Below are positions 17,000 to 24,880 of a stretch of 44,974 nt of DNA, piece after piece. This stretch comes from Pseudomonadota bacterium (GTDB taxonomy: Bacteria; Pseudomonadota; Gammaproteobacteria; Burkholderiales; Chitinibacteraceae), in assembly GCA_026399755.1 (NCBI GenBank), contig JAPLQI010000096.1:1-44974 (forward strand). Direction: 5' to 3'. Numbering within the stretch: the first letter of the stretch is position 1; each line of letters begins with the position of its first letter. The notes under the pieces were generated by a model. It was not told the origin of the DNA. It saw only the letters and a program-made list of their open reading frames with translations, and searched no databases. A program made the translations under genes and the position numbers.

Positions 17000-17743
17000 A
17001 TGCACTCTGCCGTACTTGCTAAAAATGTCATTGCCGCTTGCTTATTGCCAACAGGATTGTTTTTGCTGCTGATGGCCATAGGCTTACTCATCCTCAGTCG
17101 CAAACCTCGTCTTGGGCGCGGGCTGATTGTGACTGGCGTGCTCAGTCTCACCCTTCTTTCCATGCCGATTATCGGGAATGGTTTGCTGCGGATGCTTGAG
17201 CCTCCGGCTCTCACATCGATCCCCAGCGATACGATGGCTATTGTTTGCTTAGGTGGAGGTAAGCGCTACACCGCTTACGATCAAGCTGGAGGCGAAACCA
17301 TTAATAATGCAACGCTGGCTCGGCTGCGCTATACCGCGCAGATCGCCAAACAAAGCCATGTGCCTGTGTTAGTAACCGGTGGCAAGCCGCTAGGGGGCGT
17401 CAGCGAGGCAGAGCTGATGGCTCAAATTTTACGTGAAGAATTCAACACACCTGTGCGTTGGGTAGAAAATGAAGCGGTCGATACCCAAGACAACGCCCGT
17501 CTTAGCGCTCAGCTTCTACCTAAAAATGCAAAAATTGTGCTGATCACCGAGGCGGCGCACATGCCACGCGCACATTATGCATTTATGCGAGCGGGTTTTA
17601 ATGTGATTCCAGCCGCCACAGACTACGCAAATCAAGAGCCATTTTCCCTCTTATCTTTCATGCCAAAAGCATCGTCACTCAGCCGCAGCAGCTTTGCCCT
17701 GCACGAGCTTTTAGGCATGCTCTGGCACAAACTTCGCTCTTAA
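17000..17743 (+). CDS. DUF218 (YdcF/ElyC-like) membrane protein
   Basis: The protein has 247 residues. Two N-terminal hydrophobic segments (about 8-33 and 41-62) are followed by a DUF218 domain: AIVCLGGGKRYTAYDQAG, VPVLVTGGKPLGGVSEAELM, the conserved NTPVRWVENEAVDTQDNARL, and VLITEAAHMPRAHYAFMRAGF. Members such as ElyC and SanA affect envelope and peptidoglycan homeostasis under stress in enterobacteria; the biochemical activity is not established. An AAGGAAG ribosome-binding site lies 7 bases before the ATG. The gene is transcribed alone and ends at a hairpin at 17837. Confidence 0.9.
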   Translation: MHSAVLAKNVIAACLLPTGLFLLLMAIGLLILSRKPRLGRGLIVTGVLSLTLLSMPIIGNGLLRMLEPPALTSIPSDTMAIVCLGGGKRYTAYDQAGGETINNATLARLRYTAQIAKQSHVPVLVTGGKPLGGVSEAELMAQILREEFNTPVRWVENEAVDTQDNARLSAQLLPKNAKIVLITEAAHMPRAHYAFMRAGFNVIPAATDYANQEPFSLLSFMPKASSLSRSSFALHELLGMLWHKLRS

Positions 17744-17836
17744 ACTTGCCGCAAGATTTCTTTTCACTTCATGCAAAAAACCACACTTTCTCAGCCAATA
17801 CAGCTCTCAACCCTTATTTAACAAGGGTTTTAAGAC

Positions 17837-17882
17837 AAAAAAACAACACTCCCTTCATGAAAATGAAGCGTGTTGTTTTTTT
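17837..17882 (+). terminator. Intrinsic terminator after the DUF218 gene
   Basis: AACAACAC pairs with GTGTTGTT, with an inner CTTCAT-GAAA-ATGAAG hairpin and a terminal T-run. Poly-A on the left side makes it usable in both directions. Confidence 0.85.
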
Positions 17883-17969
17883 CGACCCCTTGCTTCAGGC
17901 AACATAAAAGTAAATTTTACAACAAATTTATAAAACCATAAAAATTAACAAAAGTGCGCTAAACGCGCA

Positions 17970-17995
17970 GCTAAACACAATAAATATCATTTAGC
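17970..17995. promoter_or_regulatory. Imperfect inverted repeat upstream of the serine module
   Basis: GCTAAA (17970-17975) is inverted as TTTAGC (17990-17995), with AATAAATAT between them, a word also present in the palindrome at 13595-13614. It could be an operator for the YheO-type regulators, but the evidence is weak. Confidence 0.25.
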
Positions 17996-18051
17996 ATCAA
18001 AAACATAGAGTTTTGTATTAATAATTTTTTATTCCTGTGAAAATTTTTTTA

Positions 18052-18065
18052 TTGATGCGCATCAA
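18052..18065. promoter_or_regulatory. FNR-type binding site upstream of the serine module
   Basis: TTGATGCGCATCAA is perfectly palindromic and matches the FNR consensus. The best downstream -10 (TAGAAT, 18107-18112) puts the site centre near -60.5, close to the class I spacing of -61.5. The -35 region is poor, as expected for an activator-dependent promoter. Confidence 0.6.
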
Positions 18066-18106
18066 AAAACGTACTTAATCCAACATCATCAACAAAAATT
18101 CGGGAG

Positions 18107-18112
18107 TAGAAT
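18107..18112 (+). promoter_or_regulatory. Predicted -10 element of the sdaC/sdaA module
   Basis: TAGAAT gives a predicted start near 18119, 28 bases before the regulator ATG. There is no good -35 hexamer. Confidence 0.4.
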
Positions 18113-18146
18113 CCACACCAACTTATCAAGACAAGAAATTTTTATC

Positions 18147-18773
18147 ATGAAAATATCGATAGACCTAGACATCCTCTCCGACTTTCTATCTCAGGTACTG
18201 GGAGAGTCAACAGAGGTGGCTGTTCACGATATGAATCAGCTAGAAAAATCGCTCTGCATTATTAAGAATCCCATCTCAGGCCGAGAAATTGGTGCACCCG
18301 CCACGGCTTTTGCCCTGCACTTACTACGCGAATGCCAAGACGGCGCCAAAGCGCCATTTCGTACCAACTACCTTGGCAAGACGCTAGATGGCCATCGCCT
18401 TCGCAGCTCCAGCATGTTGCTACAGGACGAAGCAGGAAAACCCTTTGCCATGCTGTGCATTAACCGCAATGACTATCACCTACAACGCGCAAGCGAATTA
18501 CTGCATCAATTTTTTCAACACGAAGAAAGTACCCCTAGCGAAGAATTACTTAGTCACTCCGTAGAAGAATTAGGCGACGACATTATTAATCAGGCATTAG
18601 CCAGCTATCCGATTGCCGCCAAACACTTAAGCAGCACAGATAAAAAAGACATTGTGCAAAAGCTTGAACAAAACGGCGTTTTTTTGGTGAAAGGTTTTAT
18701 TGCAAAAACAGCTTCTTTACTCTCGATTTCAGAACCAACGCTTTATCGCTATTTAAAAAACAGTACTAACTAA
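18147..18773 (+). CDS. YheO/DauR-type PAS-HTH transcriptional regulator of the serine module
   Basis: This 208-residue protein is a paralogue of the regulator at 13820. The YheO-like PAS domain contains VAVHDMNQLEKSLCIIKNPISGREIGAPAT and the C-terminal HTH contains [37 protein letters not shown]. It is the first gene of a likely three-gene operon with sdaC and sdaA, on the same strand with a 76-base gap. Its predicted role is to sense a small metabolite, possibly serine or a product, and to control the module. The effector is not known. Confidence 0.87.
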   Translation: MKISIDLDILSDFLSQVLGESTEVAVHDMNQLEKSLCIIKNPISGREIGAPATAFALHLLRECQDGAKAPFRTNYLGKTLDGHRLRSSSMLLQDEAGKPFAMLCINRNDYHLQRASELLHQFFQHEESTPSEELLSHSVEELGDDIINQALASYPIAAKHLSSTDKKDIVQKLEQNGVFLVKGFIAKTASLLSISEPTLYRYLKNSTN

Positions 18774-18849
18774 AAGAGAAATAAACGATCCAGATTGATC
18801 GATATACCCAAACACACTTAAAACAATTATTTTATCTCGAGAAAACATC

Positions 18850-20151
18850 ATGTCTGATACAACACTCAACGATCTAGCGCTGCCTGGCAGCGCCGCAAAA
18901 TGGACCAAACACGATACAGTTTGGATGCTCGGCCTCTACGGAACCGCTGTAGGCGCGGGCACTTTATTCTTGCCAATTAATGCGGGTATTGGTGGCTTAT
19001 GGCCGCTGGTTTTAATGGCGCTTTTAGCATTGCCATTAACCTTCTTTGCTCACCAAGGGTTAAGTCGCTTTGTACTTTCTGGCTCAACCAAAGACGGCGA
19101 CATTACTGAAGTAGTAGAAGAACATTTCGGCAAGGGTGCGGGGAAACTCATTACCCTACTTTACTTCTTTGCCATCTATCCAATTTTATTGGTTTACAGC
19201 GTGGCCATTACCAACACGGTATTGTCCTTCCTCACCCACCAATTGCATATTGCCGTGGGCACCGATTTAGTCACACGCGGTATTTTTGCGCTGTGTTTAA
19301 TCTTGGGCCTGATGTCTATCGTGCGCTTGGGTGGTGAAGTCATCGTTAAAGCCATGAGCATCTTGGTTTATCCTTTTGTGATTGCCTTAATGCTGCTTGC
19401 GGTATATCTGATTCCAAACTGGAATAGCTCGGTGATTGATCAAGCAGGTAGCCTAGGTGATGCACTGACTAGCGCTTCTTTCTACAAAACGATGTGGCTT
19501 GCAATCCCAGTGATGGTTTTCTCGTTTAACCATTCACCTATCATTTCTTCTTTTGCAGTGGGACAGAAAAAACTTCACCCAGGTAAAGAAGATCAAATCG
19601 CATCGAAGATCCTATTACGCAGCCACATCATGATGGTGTTGTCAGTTATGTTCTTTGTATTTAGCTGTGTATTTAGCTTGGCTCCTGCCGATTTAATTGC
19701 TGCTAAAGCCCAAAATATTTCGATCTTGTCCTACCTTGCTAATCACTTTGATAACCCAGTCATTGCATGGCTTGCTCCGATTATTGCCTTTATCGCTATT
19801 ACTAAGTCCTACCTTGGTCACTACCTTGGCGCCAAAGAAGGCCTGCATGGCTTGGTAATCAAACAATTGCGTGAAAAAGGTAAAACAATTTCAACACCCA
19901 AGCTTGAACGTTACACCTCGATCTTTATGCTGATCACCACTTGGTTAGTTGCCACCATCAACCCAAATATCTTGGGAATGATTGAAACACTAGGCGGCCC
20001 AGTGATTGCGGTACTGCTGTTCCTGATGCCAATGTATGCCATCCGTAAAGTACCTGCCATGCGTAAGTATTCCGGTGCAGCCAGCAATGTGTTTGTGGTC
20101 TTGATTGGTGTGATTGCTATCTCTGCGATCTTCTTTAGCCTCATGTCCTAA
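18850..20151 (+). CDS. sdaC: Serine transporter SdaC-like, HAAAP family
   Basis: This is an inner-membrane serine:proton symporter of 433 residues with about 11 membrane helices. Typical segments are TVWMLGLYGTAVGAGTLFLP, PLTFFAHQGLSRFVLSGS, VFSFNHSPIISSFAVGQKK and AITKSYLGHYLGAKEGLHGL. SdaC and CyuP belong to the same transporter family, so the two modules in this window have related carriers. It sits between its regulator and sdaA, and supplies serine to the dehydratase. Confidence 0.92.
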   Translation: MSDTTLNDLALPGSAAKWTKHDTVWMLGLYGTAVGAGTLFLPINAGIGGLWPLVLMALLALPLTFFAHQGLSRFVLSGSTKDGDITEVVEEHFGKGAGKLITLLYFFAIYPILLVYSVAITNTVLSFLTHQLHIAVGTDLVTRGIFALCLILGLMSIVRLGGEVIVKAMSILVYPFVIALMLLAVYLIPNWNSSVIDQAGSLGDALTSASFYKTMWLAIPVMVFSFNHSPIISSFAVGQKKLHPGKEDQIASKILLRSHIMMVLSVMFFVFSCVFSLAPADLIAAKAQNISILSYLANHFDNPVIAWLAPIIAFIAITKSYLGHYLGAKEGLHGLVIKQLREKGKTISTPKLERYTSIFMLITTWLVATINPNILGMIETLGGPVIAVLLFLMPMYAIRKVPAMRKYSGAASNVFVVLIGVIAISAIFFSLMS

Positions 20152-20209
20152 ACGCAATATATACAGCCTGCACTCATGCAGAGCAGGCTGTATTCACAAG
20201 GAAATAGCC

Positions 20210-21601
20210 ATGTTTAGCACCTTAGATATCTACAAAATTGGCATTGGCCCATCAAGCTCGCACACCATTGGCCCCATGAAAGCTGGGCATCAGTTTTTAG
20301 GCACACTAAAAGAAACGGGGCAATTTAATGCGGTGACCAAAATCGCAGTGGATTGCTACGGCTCGCTCTCCCTTACAGGGAAAGGCCATTGCACCGATCA
20401 CGCCATCATGCTGGGCCTAGCAGGCAATCTACCCGATACGATTGATTTAGATAATATGGCCAGCATCGTGCAGGAAGTTGAGCAAAACGGCACGATCTGC
20501 CTAGGCCGCACTCAGCAACGCGTTGGCTTTAGCTTAGTGTTTCAAGACAGCTACCTGCCCCTGCACGAAAACGGCATGATGATCCGCGCCTTTGTGGGAG
20601 ATGTCTGCTGCCTAAGTAAGACTTATTATTCGATTGGTGGCGGCTTTATTGTTGATGAAGAACACTTCAACCAAGGTAGTTGCAACGATATTCCTGTACC
20701 ACATCATTTCTTAAGCGCCGAAGATTTGCTAAATATGTGCGACGACAGCGGTCTTTCAATTTCTGCACTGGTGCTAGAAAACGAGAAAGCTTTCCACGAC
20801 ATCGCCGACATCAAAGCCCATTTCGTCCGTGTTTGGAACGTCATGCAAAGCAGTATCGAGCGTGGCATGAAAACCGAAGGCAATCTGCCCGGCCCAATGC
20901 GTATTCCTCGCCGCGCACCTGCTCTGCATCATCTACTCACCAGCTCGCTTGATGTATCTAAAGACCCGCTGAATGTGATGGATTGGGTGAATATGTATGC
21001 GATGGCAATGTCAGAAGAAAACGCCGCAGGTGGCCGCGTCATTACCGCCCCCACCAATGGCGCTTGTGGCATCGTTCCTGGCGTGATGTCTTACTACAAT
21101 CACTTTATTAAGCCACTGGATGAAGACAGCGCCCTGCGTTTCTTCTTGTCATCCGGTGCAATTGGCTGCTTGTACAAGCTCAACGCATCCATCTCTGGTG
21201 CTGAAGTAGGCTGTCAGGGTGAAGTCGGCGTTGCCTGCTCTATGGCCGCTGCCGGCCTTGCCGAATTGATGGGTGGCAGCCCAGCACAAGTCTGCATGGC
21301 CGCAGAAATCGCCATGGAACACAATCTGGGCCTCACTTGTGACCCAGTCGGTGGGCAAGTACAGATTCCATGTATCGAGCGCAACGCCATTGGCGCAGTC
21401 AAAGCCATCAACGCAGCCCGTATGGCCATGCACCGCAGCAGCAGCCCTAAAGTGTCTTTAGATAAAGTGATTGCAGCGATGTATGCCACCGGCAAAGATA
21501 TGGACGCAAAATACCGCGAAACATCCTGCGGCGGTTTGGCCTTGCAAATCACCGCTCCAGCGCTAAAAACCATACGTTTTATGGATAAAGTGCCTGCTTA
21601 A
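20210..21601 (+). CDS. sdaA: L-serine ammonia-lyase (dehydratase), iron-sulfur single-chain type
   Basis: This enzyme deaminates L-serine to pyruvate and ammonia with an oxygen-sensitive [4Fe-4S] cluster. The ATG at 20210 ([22 protein letters not shown]) with AAGGAA upstream is the family start, although the frame is open from 20114. The protein has 463 residues: an N-terminal beta domain with [16 protein letters not shown] and a C-terminal alpha domain with [37 protein letters not shown] and [16 protein letters not shown], whose cysteines supply the cluster. The gene follows sdaC by 58 bases and ends at a terminator. The cluster chemistry fits the FNR-type site upstream of the module. Confidence 0.96.
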   Translation: MFSTLDIYKIGIGPSSSHTIGPMKAGHQFLGTLKETGQFNAVTKIAVDCYGSLSLTGKGHCTDHAIMLGLAGNLPDTIDLDNMASIVQEVEQNGTICLGRTQQRVGFSLVFQDSYLPLHENGMMIRAFVGDVCCLSKTYYSIGGGFIVDEEHFNQGSCNDIPVPHHFLSAEDLLNMCDDSGLSISALVLENEKAFHDIADIKAHFVRVWNVMQSSIERGMKTEGNLPGPMRIPRRAPALHHLLTSSLDVSKDPLNVMDWVNMYAMAMSEENAAGGRVITAPTNGACGIVPGVMSYYNHFIKPLDEDSALRFFLSSGAIGCLYKLNASISGAEVGCQGEVGVACSMAAAGLAELMGGSPAQVCMAAEIAMEHNLGLTCDPVGGQVQIPCIERNAIGAVKAINAARMAMHRSSSPKVSLDKVIAAMYATGKDMDAKYRETSCGGLALQITAPALKTIRFMDKVPA

Positions 21602-21616
21602 AGAAACGCAGAAATA

Positions 21617-21650
21617 ACAAAGCCCCGCTGATATTTAGCGGGGCTTTGTT
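21617..21650. terminator. Bidirectional terminator between sdaA and the DUF2141 gene
   Basis: A 13-bp stem of AACAAAGCCCCGCT type pairs with AGCGGGGCTTTGTT. It serves the convergent sdaA and DUF2141 genes. Confidence 0.85.
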
Positions 21651-21755
21651 ACGTATAAAACAAACTAAAAACAGAGCTAGCCCCCATTTTAAGTCGTATA
21701 GTTTACTGACAACTCACTCGACCAACCAACCTCCCTCGTCAGAACCATACACTCC

Positions 21756-22166
21756 CTATTTCAAGCTGACTTGTGTGCTTAAACCCGCCTCAGGTAGGCT
21801 AATTTTTGCCGCATCAAAGCTTGGCGGCCCCATTTTCCCCTCTGCGTTATTACCAAAGGCGTACCCCTCCAAGGGAATACCAGACGTATTTATATCCATT
21901 TTACCGTTCTCATTTACGTCGTGAAAAACGGCAAGCGCGTAATCCCCAGCGGGTAGATCCTTAATCAAGATGACTTTCTCATCGGCGGTGACCACTTGCC
22001 CACGAAATGGTTTTTTTAAAAACTGCTCAGCAGAATTATAAATCGCCACCATCACTTTACCGCCAAGGGGCTTCACATCGTTCAGTTGAATCGTTAAATC
22101 TGCTGCTTGTACACCCACCGACGCAATTAAACATGAGGCCAGTAAGACTTGAGAGGCATATTTCAT
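21756..22166 (-). CDS. DUF2141 secreted protein
   Basis: This 136-residue protein has an N-terminal signal peptide (hydrophobic LLASCLIASVGVQA, cut near AQA/A-A-D). The mature part is a beta-rich DUF2141 domain: DVKPLGGKVMVAIYNSAEQF, DLPAGDYALAVFHDVNENGKMD and GIPLEGYAFGNNAEG. The last two blocks, with acidic DVNENGKMD, are the family hallmark. The role is unknown; members are periplasmic or surface proteins. It is a single gene convergent with sdaA. Confidence 0.88.
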   Translation of the reverse strand: MKYASQVLLASCLIASVGVQAADLTIQLNDVKPLGGKVMVAIYNSAEQFLKKPFRGQVVTADEKVILIKDLPAGDYALAVFHDVNENGKMDINTSGIPLEGYAFGNNAEGKMGPPSFDAAKISLPEAGLSTQVSLK

Positions 22167-22327
22167 ACTTAAGCTCCTTAGCTTGAACGGAAAAAAAGTA
22201 AATTCCTCACCATCTTAACAATGGGCTTAACCGCAGAAACGACCTTGTGATAAAGCGCAATAAAGCAGGATAAAGGGCCGCAAAAGGCGATCGAAGCCAA
22301 CTACAGCAACTTCATTTCACCTCACGT

Positions 22328-22365
22328 AAAAAAGCCCCGCTATTTTTTCTAGCGGGGCTTTTTTT
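22328..22365. terminator. Bidirectional terminator downstream of the parvulin gene
   Basis: AAAAAAGCCCCGCTA pairs with TAGCGGGGCTTTTTT around a T-rich loop, with A/T runs on both sides. It ends the leftward yciB-to-parvulin transcript. Confidence 0.88.
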
Positions 22366-22438
22366 ATGATCAGCTTAGCCCGCAAGCGGCGAAAGCTTAG
22401 CAAACATAAGAAAAATCTTTGCTTCTTATGAAAGCAGA

Positions 22439-23221
22439 TTACTCAACTTTTGCTTTAGCACGTAATTCTTCAACCATTTTTTGTACACGTTGGCCTTGCA
22501 GCTCACGCGTTAGTTCTGGTTTTACTTCTTCAAAAGTTGGGCCTTTAGCTTCGCGCTGATCATCTAGCTTGATGATGTGCCAGCCAAATTGAGTCTTCAC
22601 TGGGTCAGAAATCTTACCCTTAGGCAATTTGGTCAATGCTTCGCCAAATTCTTTTACGTAGTTAGCCGGGGTAGACCAACCTAGATCACCACCATTAACA
22701 GCGCTACCCTTGTCTGCAGATTTCGCCTTAGCGATATCTTCAAACTTCTTACCTTTTTTCAGGTCAGCCATAATAACTTTCGCTTCTTCTTCTGTTTTTA
22801 CCAGAATATGACGCGCTTTGTATTCTTTGCCACTGAAGTTGACTTTGATTTTGTCGTATTCTTTTTTCAAATCAGCGTCGCTTACTGGGTTTGCTTTTGC
22901 GTAGTCGTTCACGTAAGCGCCAACCAAGATCTGTTGCTTAGCCATATCGAGGCGTTGCTGTACTTCTGCGTTCTTTTCTACGCCTTTCTTTTGCGCTTCT
23001 TGGAACAATACTTCGTTACGAATCAGCTCTTCCTTGATGCGTGCGCGCAATTCTGGGCTATCTTTCTGGCCGCGTTCAGCAACTTGCTTTAAGAAGAAAT
23101 CAACCTTGCTATCAGGAATAGCAACACCATTAACGGTGGCTACATTTGCAGCTGTAGCCACAAAAGAAGCTGATAAGAAGCAAGCAGCGAGAGCAAGAGC
23201 AATACGGTTTGGTTGACGCAT
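22439..23221 (-). CDS. Periplasmic parvulin-type peptidyl-prolyl isomerase
   Basis: This is a folding catalyst in the periplasm, 260 residues long. A signal peptide (residues 1 to about 24, ending in ATAANVA) precedes a SurA/PrsA-type N-terminal helical region rich in Lys/Glu (about 25-125). A rotamase domain (about 133-225) follows, with KARHILVKTEEEAKVI, GGDLGWSTPANYVKEF and VKTQFGWHIIKL. It is the last gene of the yciB-yciI-bolA group, and a terminator follows about 75 bases downstream. It is similar to PrsA/PpiD-like proteins common in Neisseriales; the client proteins are unknown. Confidence 0.93.
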   Translation of the reverse strand: MRQPNRIALALAACFLSASFVATAANVATVNGVAIPDSKVDFFLKQVAERGQKDSPELRARIKEELIRNEVLFQEAQKKGVEKNAEVQQRLDMAKQQILVGAYVNDYAKANPVSDADLKKEYDKIKVNFSGKEYKARHILVKTEEEAKVIMADLKKGKKFEDIAKAKSADKGSAVNGGDLGWSTPANYVKEFGEALTKLPKGKISDPVKTQFGWHIIKLDDQREAKGPTFEEVKPELTRELQGQRVQKMVEELRAKAKVE

Positions 23222-23271
23222 GTGTTCAGTCCTTTGATCTTAAAGTCAGTAGAGCTTAGGTTCAGTTAATT

Positions 23272-23577
23272 TTACAACTCGTCCGGCGTCAGTGCTTTTT
23301 TAATACTGAGCGCGTGGATGGGGTGCGGGATTAAATCTGCAAATAAAGCCATCACCATGCGGTGACGTGCCAAGGTATTTTTGCCTGCAAATGCGGTAGA
23401 TACGATCGTTAAATCAAAGTGCCCGCCACCTGCCACACTGCCTGCGTGACCTGCATGCGAAGCACTATCATCGTAAACATCGACATATTCCGGCTGCAAT
23501 ACGGCAAGCCGTGAGTGTATTTCTTCTGCAATCATAACGCTAGGGGAGAACTTGGAGAAAGGGTTTTGCAATGACAT
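23272..23577 (-). CDS. BolA family protein
   Basis: BolA-like proteins work with monothiol glutaredoxins in Fe-S and iron homeostasis. The core includes DDSASHAGHAG, GGHFDLTIVSTAFAGKNTLARHRMV and HPIHALSIKKALTP. The conserved His in HALSIKA-type endings is a cluster ligand in BolA-Grx complexes. The start is uncertain: 23577 (MSLQNP, with AGGGG upstream) gives 101 residues, while 23535 (MIAEEIHSRL) matches the family N-terminus but has no clear ribosome-binding site. The first start overlaps the yciI gene. Confidence 0.9.
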   Translation of the reverse strand: MSLQNPFSKFSPSVMIAEEIHSRLAVLQPEYVDVYDDSASHAGHAGSVAGGGHFDLTIVSTAFAGKNTLARHRMVMALFADLIPHPIHALSIKKALTPDEL

Positions 23578-23839
23578 TTTCATAAGCCCCTGCTTTTACA
23601 TAAGGATCACTGTCAGCCCACGCTTGAGCTTCCGACAGAGAATCAAACTCTGCGACGATTAAACTACCCGAAAAACCAGCAGAGCCAGGGTCTACCGCAT
23701 CTATCGCAGGAAAAGGCCCTGCCAGCACCAAGCGCCCTACTTCTTTTAAGCACTCTAATCTAGCCAAATGCGCGGGACGGCTCGCCAAACGCTCTGTAGC
23801 GCGATCAGGATAATTATTTGCAATAATCGCGTAAAGCAT
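23540..23839 (-). CDS. yciI: YciI-like protein
   Basis: This is a 99-residue stand-alone YciI domain (dimeric alpha-beta fold). The conserved His and Asp/Glu positions lie in RPAHLARLECLKEVGRLVLAGP and EAQAWADSDPYVKAGAYENV. The enzymatic role is not firmly established; the family is related to muconolactone-isomerase-like folds. Its start overlaps the yciB stop by one base (TGATG), so it is translated by coupling. The order yciB-yciI-bolA is common in betaproteobacteria. Confidence 0.9.
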   Translation of the reverse strand: MLYAIIANNYPDRATERLASRPAHLARLECLKEVGRLVLAGPFPAIDAVDPGSAGFSGSLIVAEFDSLSEAQAWADSDPYVKAGAYENVIAKPFLQVLP

Positions 23840-24396
23840 CAGGACTCCTTATTTTCTTGTACTGGGTCATCAGTAAGATACCGTGAAAGCACCCATGCTT
23901 GCAGTAGCACAAATACCAGTGTCAGCCCCAATGTACCAAACATCTTAAAATTAACCCACTGATCTTCAGTAAAGTTAAAGGCTACATAAAGGTTAAGCAC
24001 ACCCATGCTGGCAAAAAATGTAACCCAAGCCAAATTAACTTTGTCCCATAACTTAGCGGGTAAGTTCATTTGTGGGCCCATTAAACTTTGCATTAGGTTC
24101 TTGCCACGTAAATAACGAGACCCGCACAGAATAACGGCAAACACCCAATACAGCACCGTGGGTTTCCACAGAATAAAGGCTTTATTGTGCAGCAATAAGG
24201 TTGCGCCACCCAGCACAGTAATCAAGCCAAAACTTAACCACAGCATGCCATCAACTTTACGGTGCTTAAACCAAGACCAAGCCACTTGCGCCGTGGTGGT
24301 TACAATCGCGACGCCGGTGGCGGCATAAATGCTTTTGGTAATGGAATAGGTTACAAAAAACAGGATAACGGAGAAGAGGTCGAAAAGGGCTTTCAT
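23839..24396 (-). CDS. yciB: Inner-membrane septation/spanning protein YciB (IspZ family)
   Basis: This is a polytopic inner-membrane protein of about 185 residues from the ATG at 24396 ([14 protein letters not shown]), which has GAAG six bases upstream. Five or so membrane segments are seen. Family segments are [60 protein letters not shown] and [19 protein letters not shown]. It is linked to septum formation and cell-envelope integrity in enterobacteria. Confidence 0.95.
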   Translation of the reverse strand: MKALFDLFSVILFFVTYSITKSIYAATGVAIVTTTAQVAWSWFKHRKVDGMLWLSFGLITVLGGATLLLHNKAFILWKPTVLYWVFAVILCGSRYLRGKNLMQSLMGPQMNLPAKLWDKVNLAWVTFFASMGVLNLYVAFNFTEDQWVNFKMFGTLGLTLVFVLLQAWVLSRYLTDDPVQENKES

Positions 24397-24463
24397 TAGC
24401 ATCTTCAAAAGAGAGATGCCGCATTATGCTGACCCATTTTTACGAAAACAAGTAAATGACGAC

Positions 24464-24493
24464 AAAAAAAAGCGCCGCGACAGTGCGCGGCGC
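24464..24493 (-). terminator. Intrinsic terminator of the candidate sRNA
   Basis: On the minus strand, GCGCCGCG pairs with CGCGGCGC around CACTGT and is followed by eight T. Confidence 0.9.
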
Positions 24494-24533
24494 AAAATTA
24501 CCACTGGAGATACACGAAGCATCAGCTTGCGTG
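24464..24533 (-). ncRNA. Candidate FNR-dependent small RNA
   Basis: A predicted transcript of about 70 nt has its start near 24533, exactly 41.5 bases from the centre of the FNR-type box. Its 5' part folds as CACG-C-AAGC-TGAT-GCTT-CGTG. A single-stranded stretch containing CTCC follows (TATCTCCAGTGGTAATTTT), then a perfect 8-bp GC stem and eight T. This is the layout of anti-Shine-Dalgarno Hfq-type sRNAs such as FnrS (E. coli) and AniS (Neisseria). The lack of any ORF here supports an RNA. It lies between yciB and ffs. Not experimentally shown. Confidence 0.6.
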
Positions 24534-24539
24534 AAAGTC

Positions 24540-24545
24540 ATTCTG
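24540..24545 (-). promoter_or_regulatory. Predicted -10 of the candidate sRNA promoter
   Basis: On the minus strand this reads CAGAAT (4 of 6 consensus bases) and sits at -12 to -7 when the FNR-type box is centred at -41.5. Confidence 0.5.
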
Positions 24546-24567
24546 GCGCAAAAGGGCATTAAAGGCA

Positions 24568-24581
24568 TTGATGTGGATCAA
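24568..24581. promoter_or_regulatory. FNR-type binding site of the candidate sRNA
   Basis: TTGATGTGGATCAA matches TTGAT-N4-ATCAA in full. The plus-strand side has no usable -10 at the class II distance (GATGTT), so activation would be leftward, toward the terminator at 24464-24493. Confidence 0.65.
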
Positions 24582-24732
24582 TCAGAACAAACTGATTTAA
24601 ACAGATGTTTATTTGGCACAAATGACAAATAACTAGCCCCCATAAGCAATAATTGGGAGCGCATATTTTAAACAAGTGGATTTAAATCAGACTTAGATTT
24701 GCGCAGAATGGCAAAACCAAAAAAAGGGGAGG

Positions 24733-24843
24733 TGGCGAGCCTAACCCCCGGCACTAGCATCAAAAGCTGTGGCTGCTTCCTTCCGGACCTGACCAAGTTC
24801 ACCTTCTAGCTATGCGGGGAGACCCGCCGTCGAACACAGGGCC
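24733..24843 (-). ncRNA. ffs: 4.5S RNA, signal recognition particle RNA
   Basis: The minus strand carries the invariant apical loop sequence GGTCAGGTCCGGAAGGAAGC (plus-strand 24777-24796), which binds the Ffh M domain. It is flanked by partly complementary arms with CCCCGCATAGCTAG on one side and GATGCTAGTGCCGGGG on the other. Ffh and this RNA target nascent membrane proteins to FtsY. A TATAGT -10 hexamer (24846-24851) with a GC-rich discriminator fits a strong, growth-controlled promoter. The ends are estimated to within about 5 bases; a T-run follows at about 24725. Confidence 0.93.
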
Positions 24844-24880
24844 GCACTATAGCACAGCACTGTAAAAACACCTAGGAAAA

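Noticed and set aside
21617-22365. Repeated AGCCCCGCT/AGCGGGGCT hairpins as a repeat family
   Set aside because: Both copies sit just after gene ends with A/T runs; they are ordinary terminators that share a stem sequence.
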